64,000 nucleotides of DNA. Origin: Malurus cyaneus samueli. Its lineage: Eukaryota; Chordata; Aves; Passeriformes; Maluridae. Shown one piece after another: positions 14,686-26,730 of this stretch. The notes below the pieces were generated by a model that saw only the letters and a program-made list of their open reading frames with translations, was not told the origin of the DNA and ran no database searches. Every line of letters starts with the position of its first letter. The first letter of the stretch is position 1. Made by a program: the position numbers and the translations under genes. The stretch covers positions 77,279,179 to 77,343,178 of the forward strand of contig CM019215.1 of the NCBI GenBank assembly GCA_009741485.1, written 5' to 3'.

Positions 14686-15651
14686 AGAGACACATCAAGC
14701 AATGTTCCAGCTCTTCACAGGGTATGCCTCGGCAAAAAGTGTGTTCTTCCATATTAAATGAAAATACATTGCAGATAATTTGTTTTTCCTTTAACATACC
14801 CAACACCAAAGCTTCCATGCTATGAGATAAGAACAGGTTTTTTTGCACTATGAACAGTATATTTTAAGAAATACCTCTAAAAAAATAATACCACTCAAGA
14901 AAACTTGTTCAAGTTTGATTGTCAATACAATTTGAAAATGCACATTAAGGGCACTTTACAGTACCTCTATCAGTCACTAAAGCCAAAAATTGGGCCTTTC
15001 ACTGTGGCTCCATACTGATACACTCAATAGAGACCCAAATTCTGCCTGAGAGATTTAGCCATACTTGGAAAACTGTGCCCAGTTGACTAGGATCATCAAG
15101 ATCCACCTGTGAATTGGGCAGGAGACAAGCCGTGACTGCCTCTCTGATCGAGAAAAAAATAAAGGTGTCCTCAGGGCACAGGCATGCCGACAGAAATCCG
15201 GCTGCTGCTCTTATTTCCCCTTGATAGTGTACATATAATAATCGTCTCTGCAGTCGCTCTTCAATTATTAGTGTTAGAATGGTATTGCCACAAGTAAATT
15301 CTGGCTCATTTCAAAAATTAATTAACTTATCAAAGTGTAACAACTGTCATGACTAGTCAAATGCTGTATTATCTAAGGTTTGGTAGGTGCTAAAATGAGG
15401 AATGTTGTCTTGAATATCTGTGCGCTCCAGGCGGTTTATTTGTTTTTTTTTTTCTGTGTAATCATATTTGACAAACATATTGATACCAGTCTGAACATTT
15501 TGCACTTTTTTTTTCCCCGTTCATAATCTACCTATTTCTCGATAATATTTTCAAGGACTCTGTGAATTTAAAGTGCATAAAGGATCCTCGTAAGTCGTGT
15601 TTCATGAATGTTCCAGTCTTTTTGAATCTTTATTTCCTCACAGACTTTTTA

Positions 15652-15673
15652 CTTTTTTTTTTTTTTTTTTTTA
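15652..15673. repeat. Poly-T run (mirrors 20126-20145)
   Basis: This homopolymer of about 22 T in the left arm is represented in the right arm as a run of about 20 A at 20126-20145. Confidence 0.85.
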
Positions 15674-15992
15674 AGAGTTTTTTCTCTTTCGCTATAACAT
15701 GACCAAAACATTTCCTAGTTTCAAGCAAGGTACACCAGTGGTGGTTGTACTTTTTCCTTAGGTGCATTAGTTTCTTTGTCCTCAAATTCTGTCATTACTG
15801 TTCCGTCAAATACGAGACAAAAGTAACAGGTTTAAACTTCCTAGCATATCTTATATGAAAAGGTTTACTATTTTTCTCTGTATTCAAAAGAATGAATTGA
15901 ATTTGAAAATGTTTGTCGTCTCATGTGTTTTTTATGATATTCATTTGTGTTAAATCATATATAAATAAAGATGTTGTGAAGTAATATATAGT

Positions 15993-16410
15993 TAGAATCA
16001 CAGAACCACAAAAAAACCTCTAAATTGATATGAGCCCAATGTTGACCCAGCACTGCTGTGGTCACCGCTGTGCTCCCAAGTGCCACATCCACAACCACTT
16101 TTAGCACTTCCAGTGATGGGACTCAACCTCTTCCCTGGGCAGCCTGTTCCAATGCCTGGCAACCCTTTCCATGGAGAAATTTTTCCCAATATTAATCTAA
16201 TCTAATATCTCCCTTGGTTTAGATGAGGCCATTTCCTCTTGTCCTAATACTTGTTGTGAGAACAGATCATACCTCTACCTCTTGCTCCAACCTTCTTTCA
16301 GTAAGTTCTGGAGAGCAACAAGGTCACCTCCCGAGCCTCATTTTTCTCCAGAGGTGAACAGCTCCAGCTCCCTAAGCCACTTCTCTAAAGACCTGTACTC
16401 TGGACACCTC
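15993..16410 (-). mobile_element. CR1 LINE fragment, left-arm mirror
   Basis: This is the reverse-complement counterpart of 19416-19825. The terminal motif TAGAATCACAGAACC is at the low-coordinate end. It lies in the inner, less noisy part of the left arm and reads nearly as cleanly as its partner, so it is a second record of the same insertion. Confidence 0.92.
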
Positions 16411-17284
16411 TGTGTGTTGGTGAAAACACAGTAAATGATGAAAAACTTATTGATATTAGTGTTATTAGATGAGGCACAAATTAGAATGGTAATTTTAGAT
16501 AAAATAGATTGAAAATAAGTTTATATGTAAGTTCATTTCAGAGCAGAACTTGTGATATCTACATAAGGGAGTATTTTTGCTCTCTCCTGAGATGTTTTAA
16601 AAAGATAATATTCAAGATTTTAGACTTTACCTGGATAGAATTACTCAAAGAGTGGTGAGAAGTACTATTTTTAACAAAATAAATTTGTCAGCTGTTATAT
16701 ATTGATTTTAATGTGTCATTTTAAAGTCCCAATATTATGAAAATTTAAGCAAAAGACATACAGCAAAACACTATATAACTTAGCTCTAAATGGCAACACA
16801 ATTTTAGCCTAAGTACATAAATTAACATATTTTTTATTATATCAGTCATTTTCAATATGATTACTATGTTGAAGAATTCTAATGATAAATTAATAGGAGA
16901 AAAAAAGTTGGAGTATATTACTCTAGTGATTCCATACTTTGGAAATAAATAGAAATGTGATCACAGAAAGAACAAGACATGTGCCTGTAATATAATTTTC
17001 AGAACTTCGGCTTGACTTGAAAGAGACAGGAATAAAACTGGTAATGATAAACTGGTCAAAAACATTATTATTCATTTTGGAGACTGGAAAGATTGGGACT
17101 GGATAGATTTTCTTGGTGTTCTTTCTGTCTTTTTCTGAATCTTACTTTGAGGATGCAAGATATTCAGATTGATACACCAATTGTTTCCTTTAATAATGTG
17201 GTGAAAATATTTTGCATCATCCACATAATTTATAAGTTTGTGGAAGATATTTAGTGCTTGTCTGGTCCTGGAATGACCAAACAT

Positions 17285-18567
17285 GAGCTCTTAATCCTAA
17301 TTTCTTTGTTTGAAAATTATATTCAATTAAAAACAATTCCTTAAAGTCCATAGTTCATCATAGCCAGTATCTACTTTCTAAGAACAGTGGCTACATCTCT
17401 AAAATGAAACCTAAAAGATCTTTCATTTGAAATTAGGTGGGTCATTATACGAAACACAGAAAACTGCCTTGTGACTCATTAATTTTGCTAACTGACATCT
17501 AATCCATATTGCTCTTATTCTCTTTATAAATGCCTGATAGCTGATACTGAGGCTGAACTGATAAGAAATAATAAATCTTTAATGCATTTGAGAATTTACA
17601 GATATTCCAACTGAAATTCAAGGGTCACAGTGCAGATTCTTTAATTTTTTTATGAATAGAGACAAAGAAACACAAATTCAAGTGTTTTATTGAAGAAGGC
17701 GCAAGGTGATGCTTGGGATGCCATGACAAATGTTTAGAAAAGATGCATGAGAAAAAAAAGAAAACCCATTTTCCATAAGTATCCCATGGAGCAGAAAAAC
17801 CTGTAATAAATATTAGCATTCTAACATTTATAATGTTAGCCTACAACTATGCCAAATAGCTCTATGTGTGTCGCCCAGTGTGGGAACTTACACCCTAGTG
17901 TCAAAGGTATATGATAATTTAATGAGTAATTTACTATATGTATGATAGAGATACATAACACAAGATAGGACACTAGGACAAAGCATCTAGAAAGAAAAGA
18001 ACTCCATTGCTTGGTACAAAAAGGAAAAATTCTCTAAAGGATACGATAGTATATATAATGTTATTCCTCATTACCCGACTAGTCTTCAGATGTCATATAG
18101 ATATATTTTTTTTGCACTATTTAAATTAAGAGAAAGATCTGATCATGAGTTTACATGCATATTAATTCTAGGCATGTTGCACCAAGCTTAGGTTTCTCGA
18201 ATTATCATCTACAGATATTTGTTATGTACAGACGCACTAGGAAGGTAAAAAAAAAAACACCAGATCAAATAAAATATAAAAATAAAGATTAATGCCAATA
18301 ACGTTATACATAATAAATTAATCATCAAGGATGGCTTACATGAGTCATAATAATCCCATGAGAGAAATTATTCCATATACTTGTGGGGAAGGTGTTCTGG
18401 TAGAAATATCTGACATGTACTGAAACAGTGGCCTACCCTACTTATGCTATTTGCAGGTTCTGTGGACTACAATCCTTTTAGAGTTTCCCTACAAACCCAT
18501 AACAGAATACCATAGAATACTCTGCCAGTCTGCAATTATCAATAAAAGAAAGACATGGCCAAGTTGG
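17285..18567. other. Unpaired spacer between the inverted arms; no gene seen
   Basis: Pairing stops where a shared 8-bp string (CCAAACAT at 17277-17284, ATGTTTGG at 18568-18575) ends. Outward from there the two flanks do not match as reverse complements, and I found no copy of this 1.28 kb elsewhere in the window. It is AT-rich and has no recognisable transposon end, exon or long reading frame. A spacer of this size is more than a simple missed-adapter read-through would leave, which keeps a genuine palindrome possible. Confidence 0.7.
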
Positions 18568-19415
18568 ATGTTTGGCACTCCAGACAAGCACTAAATATCT
18601 TCCACAAACTATAAAATATGTGGGATGATGCAAAATATTTTCACCACATTATTAAAGGAACAATTGTGTATACAATCTGAATATCTGCATCCTCAAAGTA
18701 AGATTCAGAAAAAGACAGAAAGAACACCAAGAAAATCTATCCAGTCCCAATCTTTCCAGTCTCCAAAATGAATAATAATGTTTTTGACCAGTTTTATCAT
18801 TACCAGTTCTATTCCTGTCTCTTTCAAGTCAAGCCGAAGTTCTGAAAAATATTACAGGCATATGTCTTGTTCTTTCTGTGATCACATTTCTATTTATTTC
18901 CAAAGTATGGAATCACTAGAGTAATATACTCCAACTTTTTTTTCCACTCTTAAATTTTCCAAGAACAATATGTTCATTGAAAATGACTGAATAATAAAAA
19001 ATATGTTAATTTATGTACTTAGGCTAAAATTGTGTTGCCATTTAGAGCTAAGTTATATAGGTTTTTCTGTATGTCTTTGCTTAAATTTTCATAATATTGG
19101 GACTTTAAAATGACACATTAAAATCAATATATAACAGCTGACAAATTTATTTGTTAAAAATAGTATTCTCACCACTCTTTGAGTAATTCTATCCAGGTAA
19201 AGTCTAAAATCTTGAATATTATCTTTTTAAAACATCTCAGAGAAGCAAAAATACTCCCTTATGTAGATATCACAAGTTCTGCTCTGAAATGAACTTACAT
19301 ATAAACTTATTTTCAATCTATTTTATCTAAAATTACCATTCTAATTTGTGCCTCATCTAATAACACTAATATCAATAAGTTTTTCATCAATTTACTGTGT
19401 TTTCACCAACACACA

Positions 19416-19825
19416 GAGGTGTCCAGAGTACAGGTCTTATGAGAAGTGGCTTAGGGAGCTGGAGCTGTTCACTCTGGAGAAAAATGAGGCTCGGGAGGGA
19501 CCTTGTTGCTCTCCAGAACTATCTGAAAGAAGGTTGTAGCAAGAGGAGAGGTTGATCTTTCCTCACAACAAGTATTAGGACAAGAGGAAATGGCCTCATC
19601 TAAACCAAGGGAGATTTAGATTGAATATTGGGAAAAATTTCTCCATGGAAAGGGTTGCCAGGCATTGGAACAGGCTGCCCAGGGAAGAGGTTGAGTCACC
19701 ATCACTGGAAGTGCTCAAAAGTGGTGTGGATGTGGCACTTGGGAGCACAGCGGTGACCACAGCAGTGCTGGGTCAACATTGGGACTCAATAATCTTAGAG
19801 GTTTTTTTGTGGTTCTGTGATTCTA
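19416..19825 (+). mobile_element. CR1 LINE fragment, 3' end
   Basis: This about 410-bp piece matches the 3' part of chicken-type CR1. It has GCTTAGGGAGCTGGAGCTGTT, a GAGGCTCGGGAGGGACCTTG-like block, GGCCTCATCTAAACCAAGG, and GGCATTGGAACAGGCTGCCC. After these come GTTGAGTCACCATCACTGG, a GTGCTGGGTCAACATTGG block and a terminal TTCTGTGATTCTA. It is 5'-truncated, as almost all CR1 copies are. The frame at 19621-19941 partly reads through it and is not a gene. Confidence 0.93.
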
Positions 19826-21064
19826 CATATATTATTCACAACATCTTTATTAATATTGATTTAACACAAATGTATCATAAAAACACTGAGAGACAAACAT
19901 TTTCAATTCATTCATTGCTTTTGAATACAGAGAAAAATTAGTCCTTTCATATAAGTGCTAAGGAGTTAACCTGTTAACTTTGTCTCGATTTGAGGAACAG
20001 TAATGACAGAATTTGAGGAAAACAGAAACTAATGCACATAAGGAAAAAGTACACCACCACTGGTGTACCTGCTTGAAACTAGGAAATGTTATTGTCAGTG
20101 TTATAGCAAAAGAGAAAAACTCTTAAAAAAAAAAAAAAAAAAAAAGTAAAGAAAAGTCTGTTGAGGAAATAAAGATTCAAAAAGACTGGAACATTCATCG
20201 AACACGCACTTACGCGGATCTTTATGCACTGTTAAATTCACTAGAGTCGCTTCGCAAATATATTATGAGAAATATGGGGTTATGAGTGGGAAAAAAAAAA
20301 GTGCATAGAATGTTCAGGGACTGGCTATCATATTATGTTTGGGTCAAATATGATTGCTACACAGAAAAAAAAAATAAATAAACCTGCCTTGGACCTGCAC
20401 TAGAGTATCATCATAATGACAACATTCCTCATTTTTGTAGCACCACTTCCAAACCTTAGATAATACAGCATTTGAACTTAGTCATTGACAAGTTGTTACA
20501 TCTTTGATACATACATTGTTATATGTAACTAATTATTTGAAATTGAGCCAGAATTACTGTGGCAATACCATTCTAAACTAAAATTGAAGAGGACTAGAGC
20601 ATACCTAATGGTACACTATCAGGGGGAAATAAGAGCAGCAGCCGGATCTGTGCATGCCTGTGCCCTGAGAACCTTTATTTTTTTTCTCGTAAGAGGTTTC
20701 AGGACTGTCTCCTGCCCAATTTCACGTTCTGATGATCTACACTGGGCAAGTTTCTCCAAGTATGGCTAAATTTTCAGAGAATTTGGGCTCATTATTCGAA
20801 TGTACCAGTGAAAGGCAAATTTTTGGCTCATTAAAATGCTGATAATTTCCTGAAAGCCCTTAAGTGCCTTTTCAATTACTTTGACAACAAACTTGACAGT
20901 TTCTGAGTATAAAGGTATTTCTTAAAATATTACTTGTTTGCAAAAAATAACCTGTCTACTCTGCTGGAGCTGGGTGGGATGTAAGAAAAAAATTTCTGCA
21001 TGTATTTTCATTTAAATGAGCACATTTTATTCATCTGTGAGGCTGGAACATTGCTATGTGTCTC

Positions 21065-21547
21065 TCCTCAACATGAACATTTGTTCGAATATGAAATCTA
21101 TTAAACTTTCTTCTCCAGCTTCTTGATTCCTTTACGCGCTCACAAGTATTCTGTTCGCAGCTAGGATCTTACATTACGACGTAAATTGTTATAAGAGAAG
21201 AGATGTTATGTTCTCTATCCTTTAATTTGCTTTGTCGTCTACGAGGGAATCAGGCTTTTTTCGACAATATACGATTTACGGAAGTTATTATATGGAACAT
21301 ATCTCTGAGTTCTCTCACGGCAGCATTCCACGAGCGCGGAAATCGGGCACTCGTTATACAGATAATAGCGAGATTCTGTTGAAATATCATCACAAGATTG
21401 TATTGGGCCCTGTGGTGTTTTTTTTTTTTTTTTGTTTGTTTTTTTTTTTGTTTTCTTTTTTTTTTTTTGAGAAAGAGTCTTCTCCCTGATTTCAACGCAG
21501 CTGTAAACACCTTTCCGTAGGAGATACGAATGAGAGGCTGCTTCCTG
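21065..21547 (+). repeat. Block of about 480 bp identical to its mirror (right copy)
   Basis: This is the partner of 14203-14685. It contains the T-rich tract at 21418-21469. Its CpG-rich texture resembles the left arm rather than the rest of the right arm. The most economical explanation is that one raw sequence patch was written into both arms, for example where the homopolymer prevented polishing. Confidence 0.8.
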
Positions 21548-22077
21548 ATTCTATTTTTTCTTTTGTTTATTTTTCCTTCAGTTTATAAAATATGTAAACT
21601 GACTGCATTCCCTCAGTACATGAGCAATGGAGAGAATACAGTTGTTAATGGCAGGTTTTGAATCTTGGCAGAAAAGCCAATTTGCAAGGCTTGGCTAACA
21701 AAAATAGATATTCCAAACAACCATCACTTCAAACTTCTCCTCCTTACTTGCTCATACACCACACTGTGAAATAATATATTGTGTGTAGAAGCAATCCAGT
21801 GTGGCAACAGAACCAGGCTCTGCCAAAACAAGCAAGAACAAATTGTGCACTGAATGATTTATTACAAAAAAGTTTCCCTTACCTCTGATTTCAATTGAAT
21901 ACAAAACCACTAAGTAGCACTTGTATCTTCTTTATTTTTTTAATTAATTTCTAGTACAAATCTGTAAACATTCATCACTATATCAAAATATGCCTTTCAT
22001 TCTATTTATAAAACCCTTGTTTTAAAAAATAAAACTCCTTATGATTAGCCACAGGTAGTTGAACAGGGAAAAAAATA

Positions 22078-22102
22078 TAAAAAACAAAACAAAACAAAAC
22101 AA
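22078..22102. repeat. Short AAAAC tandem repeat
   Basis: About five AAAAC units lie in the right arm. The corresponding left-arm region (about 13490-13530) has lost the array. Confidence 0.8.
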
Positions 22103-22787
22103 CTCATCATCACCCTTTGGATGTGAATCATGTGGATTTTAATTTATCAGTACTCTATCAGGATAACACATGGTCCTGTTCAGAGGCCACTACTCACTCC
22201 ATTGAGCTTCATGCAGTACAGAGACTGAATATTGTCTTAAAGGAAATTTAAACAATGAAACTACAGGAAGAATTGGAGTAGAGAAGTACATGTAACATGT
22301 AGGCTATTAGAACCTTCATATATGTAATACATGACAAGAAAAACTTAAGGAGATCTTTGAAGAGAAAGAAATTTAAAATTGCTCATGTATTTGTAGGCAG
22401 AGTGATGGGAAGCAGTAGAAAAAGCCTGATTTTCTTATCTGTGGAACATGATGAAAACTGCAGCACAGACTGGTGGTCTGCACCGCTATTTGTGGTAATG
22501 AATTAGAGATGACATAGAGGGTGGGAGGATGTGACAGAGTCCTCAGAGTGACAGTGATAAGCTTGTGCTATTTTACAATAGAAAGAAAGTAAACCAGAAA
22601 ATGGATGGACAGAGAAGAATAACGTGCAAAAATACAACTGGTTATAAAATTATACGGTATTGGTGCTCAGTGGATAGATATGAAGCAGGATTGTATTTGT
22701 CTACATAAGAGATGAGCTTGTAAAAGTGATTGATACATCAACTGATATCCTGGTGTATTAGGGTCCAAATATCCAAACTTCCTGTAT

Positions 22788-23338
22788 TGAGCATGCCTGG
22801 AATGGAACAAGTGCTCAGCACAGCAACTTTCATGGAGCTGTTTGTATTGGCAGGTAGGAAGGTGCTGATAACACTCCAGTGCTTTTCCTGCAGCTGAGCA
22901 GTGCTGGCACTGTGTCAGGGCTCCCTTCTCCAAGACCAGCGGGCTGCAAGAGGCTGGGAGGGGGCATAGGCAGGACAACTGCTCCAAACTGACCAAAGGG
23001 ATGCTCCACACCATTTGATGTAATGTTCATCAATAAAAGCTGAGAGGAAGGAAGAAGGCCCAGAGGGACATTTGTTATAAAGATATTTGTCTTCCAAAGT
23101 AACTCTAATACACTCTCGATCCCCACTCCTTGGGAAGGGCTGGACTCTGCCTGCTGGTGGGAAATAAGACAATAAATAATTTTGCTCCACTTTGTTTCTT
23201 GTTTTCTTTAATTTCCTTCATGATATATTTTTTTTTTCCTAATCCATGAGTTTTTTATATTTTCTGCTCCCATCCTGTTGAGTAGGGGGAGTGAGAGAGC
23301 AGCACATGGCAGCCAGCTGAGGTCAACCTGCCTCAGCA
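22788..23338 (-). mobile_element. Decayed solo LTR of the same ERVL-type family
   Basis: Read on the minus strand this shows degraded forms of the blocks seen at 54592-55125. There is a CAGCTGGCTGCC-like start, then CTCACTCCCCC, then ACTCATGGATTAGG. Further on are GGAGCATCCCTTTGGTCAG, a CACTGCTCAGC block and GTGTTATCAGCAC. The ends are approximate because both termini are eroded. Frames of 91-115 codons across it are non-genic. It is older than the plus-strand copy, judging by divergence from the family consensus. Confidence 0.7.
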
Positions 23339-26240
23339 ATTTTCATTGCTCCTTTTTTCTTATTTATTACTTCTGCAGAAAAACTTGTCTTACATTAATA
23401 TTCATAACTTTAAGAATCAGTCTTGCAAGTTCCTCTCATCTCTGACATTATTTGCAGGGATGTCTCGGTTTTCCCCACTAGCATTTTTACAATCCTTTTT
23501 TTGACTACTTAATGTCATCATTCCAGAGTGATGATTTTTGAAGACTCAGTCTTCAGACAAGAGGAATTGCTACTCCAGCTGTGCCACTGCAAATGATTAG
23601 AGCAGAATGATCTGCTCTTCCATAGTGGAAGAGCAGAACAACACAGATATTTTGACCCAAAAGCTATCCAAGGATTTTTTTGTCTACCTGGATATACACT
23701 CTTACATTAGAGAGTAGAATATATGCTGAATCAATGGGCCCCAGACTTCACTCAGACATAACCAGGAATGGGCCAGATCTCTCAAACTCTTCCAGGTAAA
23801 AGGACGCAGGATTGTAAGAAACAAAGCTTATTAAATTCAAGTCTCAATGCTGAAATTCCAGCTGGAAAACTAAGAACATAAATTAGAAGATAAAACCTTC
23901 AATGAATAAAAAAATAGATGTAATTTGGTACTTCACTGTATTTTAATCTTTATCATATTAAATCATTCAAAAGTCAAAAGAGAAATGACAGAGAGACTGA
24001 TAGTTTCACAGTTTTCCAAGAGAATTTCCCATTTCCAAGGGAATGTTAAATGAAAAATGAAAGGAAAGCTTTCCTGCCTTTAAGGTACATTTTTGCTATA
24101 GAAAGGTAATCAAACATTTTTATTATAGAAAAAATAAAGTCATGTAGAAAAAATATATATAGGGTAGATTTTCCAGCCTGTTTCGTATAAAAAACAATTC
24201 ATTTTTAAAATAGCAAAAATAAAAACTTGCTATGCCAGGCTTCTTAAAACCTATCTTGTATGGGGCATATCAAATAAGAGTACAGTAGACATTACAAATA
24301 TATCAGGGAAATTCAATGTCTTGTTTTGTTTTAAAGCCCCAGACAATCTCATTGGAGTATACTTAAATCAAAGTATGTAATTTCATTGTGGAAAAATACA
24401 ACTGGCAAAGATTGGATCATCATAAAAATATTCAATTTCTCATCTATTCTTTATAAAGATATATATTCAAGTCTAACAGGGAGAAAGCACTGTGAGCTTA
24501 TAAGAGTTTATAACATAAATTATTATTTTTTAAACCTATCCATGACAAATCTTGGAACAACACCTTCTCTGCTTAGCAAATTGTCTGGGTTATTTAATGG
24601 AACTAGTTTAAGTCTTGATTTAAGAAAAAAATCTTAGAATTTAAAATCCAATATAGAACATTACCAATCCTTTATTATGCCCATATTGATTTTTGCATGG
24701 AAGAAACATTTAAACATTCATAGATGCAACAATAGGTTTCATGCATTATGATGTCATCCAGAGAAGATAATCGACAATTTCTTCCTCTCTCTGATATTCT
24801 TCATTGTGGTGGTTTGAGATTGTGCTAATCCAAGTATTTAGTTCTCCTTCTGCCTACTGCTGCAATTATAATTAAAGACAAAAAATTAAGCATATGAAAC
24901 TGGGTGTGCAAATGGCCAGTGGATTGCACATTATGTGCATTACAGAGACAATCATTCTTATATTACCAGAAGCATTATCTTTTAAACATAAGAGCTAGTT
25001 TCCATGAAAGCACTATAAATCTATCAGCTCAACACTTGAAAAGGCATTGAAGTTTTTGTCAATAAAGTCCTTAAAATCCTGTGTGTTCAAGAAATAATTA
25101 GAAGTGATATATAATCTATGGGTGAGAATAAAAATACTCAACCTTTCCTGAAAAGATTAAAATCCTGTAGTCACTGTAACTATGAACTTAAGAACTACAG
25201 TGGACTGAGCATAGTCTGTCAAGCAGTAAGTGGAAAAACATTCATTACAATTCTTTCGGAAAATGTGCATGTGATAACAAATTTATCAACTTATGGGAGA
25301 TGCTATAATCATGCACATTATAAGAGGAAAACACACGATTTTTTTCTTTAGAGGATATTTTTTGTTTTCAGAGAAACTGCTTTGAATCCCATTATTATTC
25401 CAGGCTTTGTTTTGATTCCAGTTAGTGTGAGTTGTTCTGCTAGTTTTAGGATTTAACATATACTTTTATCTTCTACTATCATAGTACCCATCATGATGGA
25501 AAAGAATCTTGCGCCATAATTAAAAAGTATGCAGTTAAAACAAAGACTTTGGAAGTGCACTTTTAATGTGCTTTATGTAGCAAGTCTAATTGCCTTATAT
25601 AATAAAACCCAAGGAAATACCAGTTTATAACAAAATAAAAAATAGTATCTCTGAACCCTTATTTTTCTTTTAAGAGGTAATGTATTTGAATTAACATAAG
25701 TAATGATTGACAACTGATATGCTTTATTTTATTCTGAGGCTTGAATTAGAATAAAAATTTAGTTTGCACTACTTAAATTATGTCAGAGTGGATTGCTTGC
25801 CTTTGCCCCCCTTTTTTATGCTGCACAGCTTTATGTCATGTCATAACATATCACAAGCTGTGGCTGACAAATGAGATAAAATACTATGCCAGCAGAGCAG
25901 CCACAGAGCACCTTAAGCCAAGAGTATCAATTACAATGTAAATGTACTGCAATGACAAGCACAATTACAATAAAAACCTCTAAGATACACTAAATATGTG
26001 ATATTATTTCCTCAGCTACTCTGATAATAATAAAGAATTTTGGTAAACATGTGTAGTATTATACTTTCATATATTTTAATGGTTTTATATTTCCTCTTGT
26101 GATCCAAATACTGGCATCGTTACATTAGACAATTTGGATATAAAATTCTGCAGTGTTGTCTTTATCCTTTCTTTTCATATTATAAAGGGTCTGTTTAGGC
26201 TGTGGTTTGTTTTTGGCTTTTTTTTTTTTTTTTTTTTCCA

Positions 26241-26730
26241 TAGAATCATTGATATCAAAGGCTTACAAGTTGAAAAGTGCTTGAAGTCATCCAGATCAGC
26301 CTCCTGGTCCAGTTGCTTAGGGCCTTACGCTGTTTTGTATTGAATATGTTCATGATAGAGATAAAACAGCCTCTATGGACAGACTGTGTCAGTATTGGGC
26401 CACACTCAGGGTCAATTTCTTTTTCCTTAATATTTAACCAACCCTCACTAACTCCATGTTGGTTTGGTTGCCTCTTGTCCTACGACTGCACACCTTGTAG
26501 AGGAGGCTGGTTCTGTTTTTCCTCCCATGAGGTCCCTCTACAGAGGAATGAGCTCTCCCCTCAGCCTTCCATGGCCAGGACACAGACCGTCCCATAGTTT
26601 GGAGCTCAAAAGGAGATGTGGTGCTCCAGACACAGTCTTAAAAAATACCAGAGGGGAAGAATTAGTTCCCTTGGCTTTCTGAACACTCACTAAAACAGCC
26701 CAAGAGAAAGCACAACCTTGAGGTGCCCTC
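26241..26730 (-). mobile_element. CR1 LINE fragment with a T/A homopolymer at its 3' end
   Basis: On the minus strand the piece ends in CAATGATTCTATGG, the CR1 terminus, and carries upstream the blocks complementary to GGTTGCCTCTTGTCCTACGAC, GTGGTGCTCCAGACACAG and ACCAGAGGGGAAGAATTAG, which fit the CR1 3' region. The copy is diverged and its 5' limit is approximate. Beyond its 3' end is a run of 20 T on the plus strand (26218-26237), that is, an A run in element sense. Confidence 0.7.

Larger units (their letters stand above)
1..17284 (-). repeat. Left arm of a large inverted repeat (noisy copy)
   Basis: This arm reads as the reverse complement of 18568-34763. Anchor pairs found by eye are 2 with 34763, 5761 with 29273, 14261 with 21489 and 17277 with 18575. 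The pair sum rises from 34765 at the outer end to 35034, 35750 and 35852 at the inner end, so this arm carries about 1.08 kb of extra bases spread over its length. The excess is greatest between about 5.8 and 14.3 kb (roughly 8%) and smallest in the inner 3 kb. The differences are scattered single-base insertions, substitutions and new CpGs rather than a few clean indels. No gene was recognised; a frame of 174 codons at 13976-14500 crosses an A-rich tract and looks spurious. The arm probably continues upstream of base 1. It could be a true old palindrome arm, but the error style favours unpolished long-read sequence. Confidence 0.9.

Noticed and set aside
14261..21489. Identical 85-codon frames in the two arms (14261-14518 and 21232-21489) as a conserved duplicated protein
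   Set aside because: The identity comes from the identical DNA block, the frame includes a homopolymer-encoded phenylalanine run, and there is no recognisable domain or supporting exon structure.
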